Assembly: GCA_016795105.1 (NCBI GenBank)
Contig: JAEUIH010000025.1
Coordinates: 28,599-91,526, forward strand
DNA length: 62,928 nucleotides
Origin: Planctomyces sp.
Lineage (GTDB): Bacteria > Planctomycetota > Planctomycetia > Planctomycetales > Planctomycetaceae
Direction: 5' to 3'
The stretch's first letter is position 1. Every line of letters starts with the position of its first letter. The notes beneath the pieces were generated by a model. That model made no database searches and was not told where the DNA came from. It saw only the letters and a program-made list of their open reading frames with translations. The translations under genes were made by a program, and so were the position numbers. This document shows positions 53,482 through 62,664 of this stretch, in pieces.

Positions 53482-54804
53482 TCACGACAAAATTGCCGAC
53501 AGGGGGGCTGAACCATGATCCGAGAGTGGAATTGGTCGACCAATGTTACTTTGATTGGTGGACGTATGGTCGAGTCCAAGAGCTGCACAGATTGTTGCCA
53601 TGAAGTTCGGTACCGTGACGGGTGAATCCAGAATTTCCATTCCGTCGTCGCTCGTCTTCCCGAGTGACTGACCTCCCCGAATTCCACCGCCGCCCAGCAC
53701 AGTGCTCCAGCTCCCCGGCCAGTGATCTCGTCCACTGTTTTCATTAATTTTCGGCGTTCTTCCGAACTCGCCGGCCCAGATCACAAGCGTGTTCTCCAGC
53801 AGTCCTCGCTGTTTAAGGTCGGTGATGAGTGTTGACCAGGCCGGGTCGAGAATTTCGCACAGCGATTTGACGGAGGCGAAGTTATCGGCATGAGTATCCC
53901 AGCCAGCTCCACCGGCAGCGTCCAGTCCATTCAGAGAAACTTCTACAAAGGCAACGCCTTCCTCAACAAGGCGTCGAGCCAGCAGGCAGCCCTGACCAAA
54001 CGCATTTCTGCCGTAAGCGTCGCGGAGCATGCTGTCTTCTTCCTCTAGACTGAAGGCACCGACAGCCTGCGACTTCATCATTCGAACGGCCTGCTCATAC
54101 GACTGCAGATGGCTGGCCCCGGGACTTCCGGGACGGTTGGCCAGAAAGCTGTGTTCAAGACTGCCCAGCATTCTGAGTCGAGCGTCCACCTGCGTTTCGG
54201 TCAACTGCTCCGGGACTTTCAGATTTCGCACTTCAAACGAAACCTCGTTGTTTGTTGTCTGAGCACCAACAACAAGCGGTGACCAGGCTGGACCAAGAAA
54301 CCCTGGAGCGAATGCACCCGGGCTAAACGCCCTGAAGGGATTGATGCTGACGTAAGATGGAAGATCACATTCTTCTTTGCGGAGCGATTTTCCAAGGAAT
54401 GATCCCATCGACGGGTACTGCAGAGGGCCAACCGGCAGGTAACCGGTTCTAAGATAGTATGTTGCTCGAGTATGGTCGCCTTCTTTCGTCGTCATCGATC
54501 GGATGGGTACGAGGTCGCCCATGACCGTTGCAACCTTTGGGAGGTTCTCCGAAATTCGAATTCCCGGAACGCTGGTGTCGATGGCCTTTGTTGGCCCGCC
54601 GTTCTCCTGACCTTCTTTCGGGTCAACCGTTTCCATCTGGCTTGGTCCACCAGACATCCACAACAGGATGCATGATCGCTTTGGTCGTTTTCCTGTTTCA
54701 TCGGCCAATGCCGCCAGCTGAGAAAACCAGCCGGACATGGAGGCACCAAGAAGTGACAGGCCGGAGTACTTTGCAAATTGTCGGCGGCAGAATTTCGTCG
54801 TCAT
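53482..54804 (-). CDS. DUF1501 family exported protein
   Basis: 440 residues. N-terminal twin-Arg-like signal (CRRQFAKYSGLSLLGASMSGWF), then the DUF1501 core: ILLWMSGGPSQMETVDPKEG, PIRSMTTKEGDHTRATYYLRTGY, DTHADNFASVKSLCEILDPAW and the sulfatase-like end GEFGRTPKINENSGRDHWPGSWSTVLGGGGI. It is a relative of alkaline phosphatase/sulfatase folds, function undetermined. It follows the DUF1549/DUF1553 gene by 19 bp, the usual planctomycete pair, so the two are probably co-transcribed and co-exported. Confidence 0.92.
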   Translation of the reverse strand: MTTKFCRRQFAKYSGLSLLGASMSGWFSQLAALADETGKRPKRSCILLWMSGGPSQMETVDPKEGQENGGPTKAIDTSVPGIRISENLPKVATVMGDLVPIRSMTTKEGDHTRATYYLRTGYLPVGPLQYPSMGSFLGKSLRKEECDLPSYVSINPFRAFSPGAFAPGFLGPAWSPLVVGAQTTNNEVSFEVRNLKVPEQLTETQVDARLRMLGSLEHSFLANRPGSPGASHLQSYEQAVRMMKSQAVGAFSLEEEDSMLRDAYGRNAFGQGCLLARRLVEEGVAFVEVSLNGLDAAGGAGWDTHADNFASVKSLCEILDPAWSTLITDLKQRGLLENTLVIWAGEFGRTPKINENSGRDHWPGSWSTVLGGGGIRGGQSLGKTSDDGMEILDSPVTVPNFMATICAALGLDHTSTNQSNIGRPIPLSDHGSAPLSAILS

Positions 54805-54823
54805 GTGAATGCAGACTCCGGTT

Positions 54824-56473
54824 TCAGTGGTTCAGCAAAAATTCACTGCTGTTGAGAAGTACCCAGTAAATGTCGGCAAACGCGGCACCTCGATCGCCGG
54901 AAGCGCCACCTTCCTGAATATAGCTGGTGAACTGTGTGCGTTCAGCTTCGGTGGGATGTCGGGTTAAGGTTGCAAGGAACAGAGTGTCGAGTCGCTCTTC
55001 ATCACTCATCAATGGAAATTCAACGACCGCTCTCAGAGTCTGGCTGTTTTCGATACTTGTTGCACTGGCTACAAATTCACCATTCATCATCGCCAGCGCC
55101 TGCAGAATCGTGGTTTCTCTTTGCAGAGGAGATTCCGCTTCACTGCGATACAATTCCAGGAATCGCGATCGCGGTGAGTCGTCATCCAGCACGAATGGAT
55201 TGCCCGACCGAAACGGCTGATAAAAGCCAATGGCTTCTGCGAGGCTGTCAAAGAACTGTTCGGGTGACAAACCGCGAAGGGTCGCCCGAGCAAACATAGA
55301 CGGATCGCTCTGCGAATCATGAGTCTGCAGACTTGATCGCTGATACACCCCGGTAGCAGTTATCGCCCGAACCAGATATTGCAGGTCAAAGTTGTGAAGA
55401 ACAAACTGTTGAGCCAGCAGATCCAGGACTTCGGGGTGCGATGGTGGATTTGCATCAGAGAAGTCATCCATCGGCTGAACCATCGCCTGACCCATGAACT
55501 GCCCCCACACTCGGTTCGCAGCCATCTTTGCAAACCATGGATTGTCCGGGCTTGTCACCCAGCGCGCCAGAACTTCTCGAGTCGACTCCTGGTCGCTCCA
55601 TGCAGGAGTCTGTCCTGACAGAAAGATGGCGGGAACGATTTGTCCGGTGGATGGGATCTGAATCTCTCTCGCGAATTTCTTTTCTGCGACATTCATTGCC
55701 ATGACCGGTGCCGAACCTTCAACAGGTTGAGCAAATCCTGAATAGAAGGCTGCCATGCTCCAGAACTGATGCTGCTTCCAGCGGTCGAACGGATGGTCGT
55801 GACACTGAGCACAATCCAGACGAACTCCAAGAAAAGCACGCGATGTTCCGGTTGCGAGGTTCTCAGGCTTCAGCTCCCGGACGACATAGAAAGCTTCCGG
55901 GCTGCTTGCGGCAGTCAAGACTCCTCCCGTAGTGTTAGCTTCGCCCACTGGTGTTGTGATGATTTCACGAACGATCACGTCATAGGGGGTGTTCTCAGAA
56001 ATATGCTTCCACAGCCATGCTTCAAATCCAGGAATCAACCCACGGAACTCCGGCTGACTAGACGCCTGCGGAATGAGTGAATTCCGCCAGACTGTTGTCA
56101 TGTTTCGAACGCTCGAAGGGCTGTCGAGCAATTGGCTGACGAGAGCGACGCGTTTGTCCGGGTTAGAATCAGACAGAAATGCGCGGGCTTCAGAGACAGC
56201 CGGTATTCGGCCGGCAAGGTCGAGATAAATACGGCGGAGGTATTCGGCGTCCGTTGCACGATCGGCTGGGATAATTTCAGAATCCGACCATGATTTTTCG
56301 AACAGTAGATCAATCTTTGCAGCCAGTTCGGCAGGACTCAGTTTGACGACGTCGTCTTGTCCCGCATGGCTTGCGTCAGGTTGTTCCTGAGCCTCAAGAA
56401 CGTTGGGCGTCAGTAAGAACGGAAACGTGAGCAGGAGGATTGTCCTGACGAGCCGGATGAAGGATAATCGCAT
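54824..56473 (-). CDS. DUF1549/DUF1553 exported protein
   Basis: 549 residues from ATG 56473; the longer frame to 56509 adds 12 residues. Signal peptide LVRTILLLTFPFLLTPNVLEAQ. DUF1549 at about 55-250 (YLRRIYLDLAGRIPAVSEARAFLSD, FLGVRLDCAQCHDHPFDRWKQHQFWSMAAFY) and DUF1553 at about 310-545 (WVTSDPDNPWFAKMAANRVWGQFMGQAMV). The CAQCHDHP motif is a heme-type CxxCH. Unlike the gene at 36984-40037 it has no separate PSCyt1 cytochrome domain. First gene of the pair with DUF1501. Confidence 0.92.
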   Translation of the reverse strand: MRLSFIRLVRTILLLTFPFLLTPNVLEAQEQPDASHAGQDDVVKLSPAELAAKIDLLFEKSWSDSEIIPADRATDAEYLRRIYLDLAGRIPAVSEARAFLSDSNPDKRVALVSQLLDSPSSVRNMTTVWRNSLIPQASSQPEFRGLIPGFEAWLWKHISENTPYDVIVREIITTPVGEANTTGGVLTAASSPEAFYVVRELKPENLATGTSRAFLGVRLDCAQCHDHPFDRWKQHQFWSMAAFYSGFAQPVEGSAPVMAMNVAEKKFAREIQIPSTGQIVPAIFLSGQTPAWSDQESTREVLARWVTSPDNPWFAKMAANRVWGQFMGQAMVQPMDDFSDANPPSHPEVLDLLAQQFVLHNFDLQYLVRAITATGVYQRSSLQTHDSQSDPSMFARATLRGLSPEQFFDSLAEAIGFYQPFRSGNPFVLDDDSPRSRFLELYRSEAESPLQRETTILQALAMMNGEFVASATSIENSQTLRAVVEFPLMSDEERLDTLFLATLTRHPTEAERTQFTSYIQEGGASGDRGAAFADIYWVLLNSSEFLLNH

Positions 56474-56824
56474 AGCCGATTCTCTTAGAAAAACACGGTT
56501 TCGACTCACACAGGACCCGGAATCGGGCGATTTTTGTCTGGCTGTTCAGGAAACAGAATTCCGTATTTCCCGCCCGACTGATTGTCGTTTACGTCTGGCA
56601 AAAATTCGCGGGGAGAGTTGCGGAATTCCGTCAAAAGTCCAATTTCGAACGATTTCTGGTTCCCACCGGCAGGAAATCAATCGACATCCGGGCAAATTTT
56701 CCTCAACCGCTGCTTCAGGTGGGGTGGTTCGGAGTACGATCAATGGGTATGCTGTGCACCCCGGTGATTTTGCCACCGAATTAGAGACTTTCCAGTCTGG
56801 TTTTTACTTTCAGAGCAAGTTCAA
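56474..56824. other. Divergent intergenic region
   Basis: About 350 bp between the DUF1549/1553 gene (minus) and the ferredoxin gene (plus). It must contain both promoters; no gene, repeat or structured leader could be supported. Confidence 0.4.
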
Positions 56825-57445
56825 ATGACCATTTCGATGACAGAGTACTTTCGGACCCGAAAAGCGGACCGAAAGAAGGAAACTCGGTATATCAATGTCA
56901 TTAATAAGGACAATTGCACGTCCTGCAATTCGTGTGCGTCGGTCTGTCCGGTCGACTGCATCTACGAAGTTGTCAGTCCGGTTCCGTCTGAAAGCTACCA
57001 CCAGATCGATACGACTCGATGCATCGGTTGCCAGATGTGTTACCGTTCTCCAAACGACAGCTCCGATTTTTATCAGCTGACGATCTGTCCGTGGAACGCA
57101 ATCGACATGCTTCACAATCCAAACGTGAAGCCCGACGATCACTCGGTTCTGGAACCATATTACCGAGGCCAGAGCTCAAATCTTCCATGGCCGAAAATGG
57201 AAGAATACGGATATCAGTTGTTCCTCGACGGCGAAGTTTTCCTCCCAGCCGATGAAAAAGATCTTCATCGCATCTTCCAGTTGTTCCAGGAACTTGCCTG
57301 GATGTACAGCGAAGAGGACAATATTCGAATTGTTTCAGAGGAAACAGAGGCAGGCGAAGGCTTCGTCTGCTATCGTGCCACAGAAGAAGGTCGCGATTTG
57401 TTGGATGTGATCTTCAAAGACTATCAAAGAATTTTTATGGACTGA
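56825..57445 (+). CDS. Two-cluster [4Fe-4S] ferredoxin
   Basis: 206 residues. Cluster motifs: CTSCNSCASVCP (Cys31, 34, 37, 41) and CIGCQMC (Cys66, 69, 72) with CP at 88 (LTICPW). The ligand layout is that of 2[4Fe-4S] ferredoxins with a long loop between clusters. The C-terminal half (about 100-206) is an extra acidic domain with LDGEVFLPADEKDLHRIFQLFQELAWMY and no recognised fold, so it is longer than a simple ferredoxin. Electron partner unknown. The SRP RNA gene begins 25 bp after its stop. Confidence 0.85.
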   Translation: MTISMTEYFRTRKADRKKETRYINVINKDNCTSCNSCASVCPVDCIYEVVSPVPSESYHQIDTTRCIGCQMCYRSPNDSSDFYQLTICPWNAIDMLHNPNVKPDDHSVLEPYYRGQSSNLPWPKMEEYGYQLFLDGEVFLPADEKDLHRIFQLFQELAWMYSEEDNIRIVSEETEAGEGFVCYRATEEGRDLLDVIFKDYQRIFMD

Positions 57446-57469
57446 CACTCGTCAGCCATCCCTCACAAA

Positions 57470-57584
57470 GGGGCGAAACGCTGTCTCCAATTGCGGCGGG
57501 ACCAGCCTAACCGGGTCAGATCCGAGAGGAAGCATCCCTGCGGTGATCGGTTCTCGGGTGCATGCGGAGACAGCGTTCCGCCCC
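57470..57584 (+). ncRNA. ffs: Signal recognition particle RNA (4.5S type)
   Basis: The ends form a long terminal stem: GGGGCG at 57470-57475 with CGCCCC at 57579-57584, continued by GCTGTCTCC with GGAGACAGC. The apex carries the conserved Ffh-binding core: GGTCAG, then stem TCC, GAGA tetraloop, stem GGA, then AGCA and TCC, matching the GUCAG...GGAAGCA signature. The tetraloop is GAGA (GNRA type) where E. coli has GGAA. Length about 115 nt fits the small SRP RNA that targets membrane proteins with Ffh. Confidence 0.88.
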
Positions 57585-57593
57585 TTTCCCCCT

Positions 57594-57778
57594 AAGTAGG
57601 ATGGGCATTCCTGCCCGTCCCGCGCTGGTCCGCGGCAGGCGCGGCTCAATAAGTAGGATGGGCATTCCTGCCCGTCCCGCACTGGTCCGAGCACTGATCC
57701 ACGGCAGGGGCGGCTCGGGCAGGAATGCCCAAGCTACGTCTATCACGGCACTGGCTCGGGCAGGAATGCCCAAGCTAC
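57594..57778. repeat. Family D REP cluster (four copies)
   Basis: Direct copies at 57594-57623 and 57650-57680 and inverted copies at about 57715-57737 and 57757-57778. Unit: head GTAGGAT or GTAGCTT, stem GGGCA, loop TTCC, stem TGCCC. The last copy overlaps the stop codon of the kinase gene: the CTA of its GTAGCTT head (57775-57777) is that gene's TAG. Confidence 0.9.
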
Positions 57779-60700
57779 ATGGTTCGGACTAAACCACGGA
57801 TTGCCTGAAGTGCTTTCTGTCGTTCGGCCTCCTGCAGCTCCTCCGGAGCGTCATTAAACAACACCCCCTCACCCGAGCACACCAGCGGGTAGGCGACTGT
57901 CGGAACGAGAGATTTCGGTGAGTTTCCTGCCAGTCGTTGTGAGTACAAAGCCGATTTATCCTGAATCTGGCCTTCAAGAGTCTTGATGACAGTCCCCAGG
58001 GTCACACTTGTTTGATCTCGCTGCGTTTGATTCTGAATAAAAATGTCGTTGGCCTGATTGAACATTTCCACGAGCAACAGCCGCTGACTTGTTGGCGTTG
58101 TCTGGCCATTCTCGGCGCTCCGCAGCAACGCTACACGTTGATTTGGTTCTGCAACAACCGGACGTAACAACACGAGCCATAGATCCACTCGGTTCTCACG
58201 GTTCAGGTAACCCGGATCGGTTGCCTGCAAGTGTCTTCGAAGTTCAAAGAAGGCCGTTGCGGTATTGAGAAAATCATCGAAACGCGTGGCTGAAGTCAGC
58301 TTATCGATCAGGAAGGATTCCGGATTCGGAATTTCAGGAAGCACAATCCCACGGCGAGTCAATTCAACCAAAGCGATCAGGCGAAGCGGATTATCGAACT
58401 CCGTCAATTCAGTGACGGCTTCAGCTGAGAATCCTCGGCCTCTGAGCAATGCGGACAAATGGTAGCGACGTATCGCAGCCTGGAGTGATTCTGAAAGGTT
58501 GGTCCGAGTTTCTGCCAGCCTCTTCATTGCGGCTTCGAATTCTGGGTGTTCAAGCACTGCAACTGCGGTGATCGATGCGGCCTTCGGATCATACACCACA
58601 GCAGTGGATACTGCTCCGGTCACGACATCATCACTGTAACTGGTCTGTCGCCGATATGGGTGCCCAAGAAGTGCCTTCAGCATGAGCTCTTTGCATTCTG
58701 GATTACCGGAAGTGAATTGCTGAATGACACGAGCGACTGTATCTGCCGCAGGCCGCCCGGAATCATTAGAGTCAATCAGCATGCTCAAGCCAGCAGTCAG
58801 AGCGTCGATTCGCACAGCAAGCTGGTCATCCTGCCTCAGCCATGGGGCAGGAGAATTGAAAATGCGGTCGAGAATTGAAGCAAGTTGTTCCCGAAGATCG
58901 GGAGTCGGATCAGAGTTATTCCGCTGAAACTCAACCAAAGCGAAGACGGCTTCAGCGACCTCATCCGGAGTCGACGTCGGCTGAGCAGCCAGAACCAGCC
59001 ATTCCGAGACTGATTTCCCTTTGTACTGAATCAACTCAATCGCTGCGGGAAATTTTCCCGAGTCATCCAGCCATGAAATATCGTTACACCCCGGCCATTC
59101 TCCAGTCAGCCGATGCCAGGTGTGAATTCTCGCGTTGATGAGCAGTGACTCGTGTTGTTTTGTCATCTGCTGAAGGAAAGATGCTTGATTTGCACCGAGA
59201 CCATGAATAGTGGAATCCAAGAATGGAATTTGAGTCTTATCAAGAGAAAGAGGCAGTTCCGGATTATTCACCGTCAACGTATATTTTGCGGGGCCCTTGA
59301 GTAACGGCGAAGTCATCGCCTCATCCGGGGTTCCAATCACTGTCAAGATGCTCTCGGATGGCGTTCCCAGACGGCCAAGGAGATCGATCAGACATCCGTT
59401 CGTAAAACTGAGCAGCGGAGCAAGACGTGGCATCAACTCGCTACTCGGATCGGCCGGGTTCCTCTGGATTTGACGTTCCCGGCTGGCTTTTCGAATCTCG
59501 GCGAGAAATTCAATGTGACGCAGGAGCGATGGCTCCAACTCTGCCTTCAGAGTAGCCATCTCTGGCTCACTTGCCATCGCCTCAAGTATGTGAGTGTGAC
59601 GAGTCGCTGCCAATAGAAGGCGTGTGTACGTTTCGAAACTCCTCAAATCATCGCGTTTCCCGATTTCGCTGGCTGTGTTCGTAACACTTTGACGGAGGAT
59701 TGCGTCAAACAGCTTTCCATATGCTGGCGATATGACATTAACGTCCTTCGTCTGCAGCAGCCTGCCAAATGCTTCAGTCGCAAACTGCACATCCGACCTC
59801 GTGAGGTTCGGTTTCGAAAGTGCATTCGTAAACAGCATCTTACACAGTGAGGTCAACTCTTTGGATGGCATTGAGCCAGAAGAAGAGTCCGCAGAGATAA
59901 GAAACCGAAGCTGATTACCGCCAAACCAGTTCAGGCCTTCGAAGTCCTGCGTGCGTTCAGACCATGCCTGGATCATCGCGTTTCGAAACAACTCCGATTC
60001 CGCGAATGCATTTGAAATCTGAACTCCGTTTCGTTCCCCGGCATCCGTGGCAACATTCAGCAGCCACCCCGTCGGATTGGGTTGTGGTCTTGAATTGATC
60101 CATTGCACACATTCAGGAATGATCCACTCGTGATTCATCTGAAGCATCGTGTCATAACTGACTGCATGGATAGATCCGAGTTCTGTCGCGCCTGATTCTA
60201 CACCTGCGCTAACCCAATTTCCTACCGATGGGTATTGGCTGATGATTCCAAGAATAATTCGAGTTGCATCAATCTGGCTTTCCTGATCCTCGGGCAACAA
60301 TTGACGGATTGCTGACAAAACTTTCAGCTGCATAGCGCGGCTTCGCTCTGTTCGGCCCACGACCAGCCATTCGGAGAAGGTCTTACCTTCGTAACGTGGT
60401 ACAGAATCTGACTGACCATTGGGGACAGGCAGAGTTGCTTGCTCAGTCGAGCGCTGTCGTTTCTCCTGTTCTATTTCCTGAAGCATGCGAACCTCAGCAA
60501 TCTTCTGGGAATGGGAAGTCAAGGTGCGTATCTCATACAATAGCTGGCTTTGCTCATTTCTCGCCATGTTTAGCTTTGACTCGAGCTCGACCTTGGACGG
60601 ATGCGATCCCGAAATTCGGCTCCTGACGGCTGCCAGCTGATCAGTCAATTGCTGGATTCGAAGCGCCTGTCTTTGGTACGCCTGCAGCAGTTCGGCGAAC

Positions 60701-62574
60701 TCCGCCGCCTGAACCGGATTGTCGAACTTCGGAATCGACTCCTCCCGCAGAAAGTTGAGGAGGTTGAGGCCGTGTGTGGAAGTTGACGAACCTGATTGGA
60801 TCGATTCTGCAAGTGGCACGCCGTTCGCTGCCTCAATTGTACTCGGCAATGCAATCTCAGTCATATCGATATCTATATACTCAATTTTCGCTATGGCAGT
60901 TCCTCCGCGCGTCAACGAAACATTTCGGCCCTCGATTTCCAGATTGTCATACTGCCCGTCAAGAACAATTTCATAGTTTCCGGATTGCAGCGTCAGGGTG
61001 TTTTCACCTGCCCACAGCGTTTGTTCCTCGACAATTTTTGAACCGTGTCGAATCTGTACCTTAATGGCATTCTCAATGCTTTCGATCTTGAGAGTTCCAG
61101 TTCCGGTCCGGACCCAGATCACTGCTGCCAGCAGGCAGAACGCCGCAACGCTGATCCACCTGACAAAACGAAGCCATCGCCTGCCTTTGTAGCTGCCTGC
61201 CCGAACCACCGGTTCGGAGTGCGGTGTGTCTTGTGAGTCTGGCTTGCTGATGTGCCGTGTGCCGTTTTCCAGATCTTCCTTAACCAGCCTCATGACTTCT
61301 GAGTTCGGTGTTGATGAGTTGCAGGAATCACTGACTCGCTGCGCTTGAACGCGTTTAAAAACGTACTCGAGTTGCTGATCACTGGCAAAATCTTTCAGTG
61401 CTGCCACTACATCGGCCGCCGTACGAAGACGCAATTCCGGGTCCCGCTGCAACATCCCATCAACGACGGCAGCAAGTGGCTCCGGAAGCCTGGGATCGCG
61501 AGAGAGCAGCGGCGGGGCAGACTGAGTTGCAAGGGCTCGCATCTTGCTGAGCGGTGTACGCCACTCACGTGTTTCAAATGGGGCAGTGCCGGTGAGTAGC
61601 TTGTACAGTGTCGCACCAAGGCCATACACATCCGCGCGGGCGTCCACTTCATGACTGTTGTCCGCCTGCTCGGGGGCCATATAGTCCAGAGTCCCCATCA
61701 GTTGCCCCACTGTCGTCAGTTCATCCAGTGCATCACTGGCGGCTCCGAACAGTGCGATCCCCAGGTCAAGAATTCGTACCCTGAATGTCGGTTGAGAAGC
61801 CGAGGTGTCCAGTTCGAGCATCAGGTTGCCGGGCTTGACGTCTCTGTGAATGAATCCCTGTTCATGAGCATACTGAAGACCAATCGCAGCCTGCCGAATG
61901 ATCTCACAGGCGGAACCAGGATCCAGGCGTTTCATGGTTCTGACGATTCGAGCAATATCAACCCCGTCAACAAAGTCCATGGCAAGGAAGTGAATCCCAC
62001 CTTCTTCTCCAGCGTCTGTTGCTCTGACAATGGCCGGGTGGTTGAGTCGACCGATGGCTTTCATTTCTCGTTCGAAACGTGCAAGTGCTGCATCCGTTCG
62101 CAATCGTCCTGGTGGCAGCATCTTAAGTGCAACAGTTCGGTCAAGCCGCGTGTGCGTGGCTCGAAATACGGTTCCCATCCCTCCAGTACCCAAAGGCTCA
62201 AGAAGGCGGTAGTCCCGAATTTGATCACCGGTCTCATATCGCTGAAGGGACAGGTTTGCCGGTGGGCGAAGTTCTCGCATCAGCGAGTCTGCCGCACGTG
62301 CCACGATCACATCTTCGGCAGATGCCGCGATCACATCGCCGGAAGATGCCGCGATCACATCGCCGGAAGATGAAGGTGAAGATGATGCCTGAGCCGCGAG
62401 TCTTACAGACTGCAGGAGAGGGTCGTTGGTTTTGTCGAATCTCGCCAGCGTCTCTTCACATTGCGAACATAGAGTGAGGTGATCCGCGATCTCCTGGGAA
62501 GATTGTTCGTCGAGCATCCCCAACCCAAACGCCCGCAGTTCGTCGCTACTGTAGCAAGAATGCTGCCCGCTCAT
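57775..62574 (-). CDS. Very large Ser/Thr protein kinase with N-terminal zinc-finger-like motif
   Basis: 1599 residues from ATG 62574; the frame extends to 62622. Residues 32-39 (HLTLCSQC, H-x3-C-x2-C) resemble the zf-HC2 anti-sigma motif. An 8-residue repeat (SSGDVIAA and variants) at about 69-92 precedes the kinase domain (about 122-385): GTGGMG loop, Lys151, HRDVKPGN, DLG in place of DFG (ILDLGIALF) and APEQAD. A membrane helix (WISVAAFCLLAAVIWV) near 470-490 is followed by a short beta region, a coiled coil and about 1000 residues of helical extracytoplasmic sequence with no recognised fold. Confidence 0.88.
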   Translation of the reverse strand: MSGQHSCYSSDELRAFGLGMLDEQSSQEIADHLTLCSQCEETLARFDKTNDPLLQSVRLAAQASSSPSSSGDVIAASSGDVIAASAEDVIVARAADSLMRELRPPANLSLQRYETGDQIRDYRLLEPLGTGGMGTVFRATHTRLDRTVALKMLPPGRLRTDAALARFEREMKAIGRLNHPAIVRATDAGEEGGIHFLAMDFVDGVDIARIVRTMKRLDPGSACEIIRQAAIGLQYAHEQGFIHRDVKPGNLMLELDTSASQPTFRVRILDLGIALFGAASDALDELTTVGQLMGTLDYMAPEQADNSHEVDARADVYGLGATLYKLLTGTAPFETREWRTPLSKMRALATQSAPPLLSRDPRLPEPLAAVVDGMLQRDPELRLRTAADVVAALKDFASDQQLEYVFKRVQAQRVSDSCNSSTPNSEVMRLVKEDLENGTRHISKPDSQDTPHSEPVVRAGSYKGRRWLRFVRWISVAAFCLLAAVIWVRTGTGTLKIESIENAIKVQIRHGSKIVEEQTLWAGENTLTLQSGNYEIVLDGQYDNLEIEGRNVSLTRGGTAIAKIEYIDIDMTEIALPSTIEAANGVPLAESIQSGSSTSTHGLNLLNFLREESIPKFDNPVQAAEFAELLQAYQRQALRIQQLTDQLAAVRSRISGSHPSKVELESKLNMARNEQSQLLYEIRTLTSHSQKIAEVRMLQEIEQEKRQRSTEQATLPVPNGQSDSVPRYEGKTFSEWLVVGRTERSRAMQLKVLSAIRQLLPEDQESQIDATRIILGIISQYPSVGNWVSAGVESGATELGSIHAVSYDTMLQMNHEWIIPECVQWINSRPQPNPTGWLLNVATDAGERNGVQISNAFAESELFRNAMIQAWSERTQDFEGLNWFGGNQLRFLISADSSSGSMPSKELTSLCKMLFTNALSKPNLTRSDVQFATEAFGRLLQTKDVNVISPAYGKLFDAILRQSVTNTASEIGKRDDLRSFETYTRLLLAATRHTHILEAMASEPEMATLKAELEPSLLRHIEFLAEIRKASRERQIQRNPADPSSELMPRLAPLLSFTNGCLIDLLGRLGTPSESILTVIGTPDEAMTSPLLKGPAKYTLTVNNPELPLSLDKTQIPFLDSTIHGLGANQASFLQQMTKQHESLLINARIHTWHRLTGEWPGCNDISWLDDSGKFPAAIELIQYKGKSVSEWLVLAAQPTSTPDEVAEAVFALVEFQRNNSDPTPDLREQLASILDRIFNSPAPWLRQDDQLAVRIDALTAGLSMLIDSNDSGRPAADTVARVIQQFTSGNPECKELMLKALLGHPYRRQTSYSDDVVTGAVSTAVVYDPKAASITAVAVLEHPEFEAAMKRLAETRTNLSESLQAAIRRYHLSALLRGRGFSAEAVTELTEFDNPLRLIALVELTRRGIVLPEIPNPESFLIDKLTSATRFDDFLNTATAFFELRRHLQATDPGYLNRENRVDLWLVLLRPVVAEPNQRVALLRSAENGQTTPTSQRLLLVEMFNQANDIFIQNQTQRDQTSVTLGTVIKTLEGQIQDKSALYSQRLAGNSPKSLVPTVAYPLVCSGEGVLFNDAPEELQEAERQKALQAIRGLVRTM
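62305..62376 (-). repeat. 24-bp tandem repeat within the kinase gene
   Basis: GATCACATC begins at 62305, 62329 and 62353, a 24-bp period encoding three copies of an 8-residue unit (GDVIAASS and variants) between the zinc-finger-like motif and the kinase domain. Confidence 0.8.
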
Positions 62575-62664
62575 TCTGACGTTCTCCCCCAAGACCGGAT
62601 TTCGATGCAGTGTAGTATGCATGAAACCTTAATTCCCGACGCGTGACAGCATTTCGAGCCAAAT

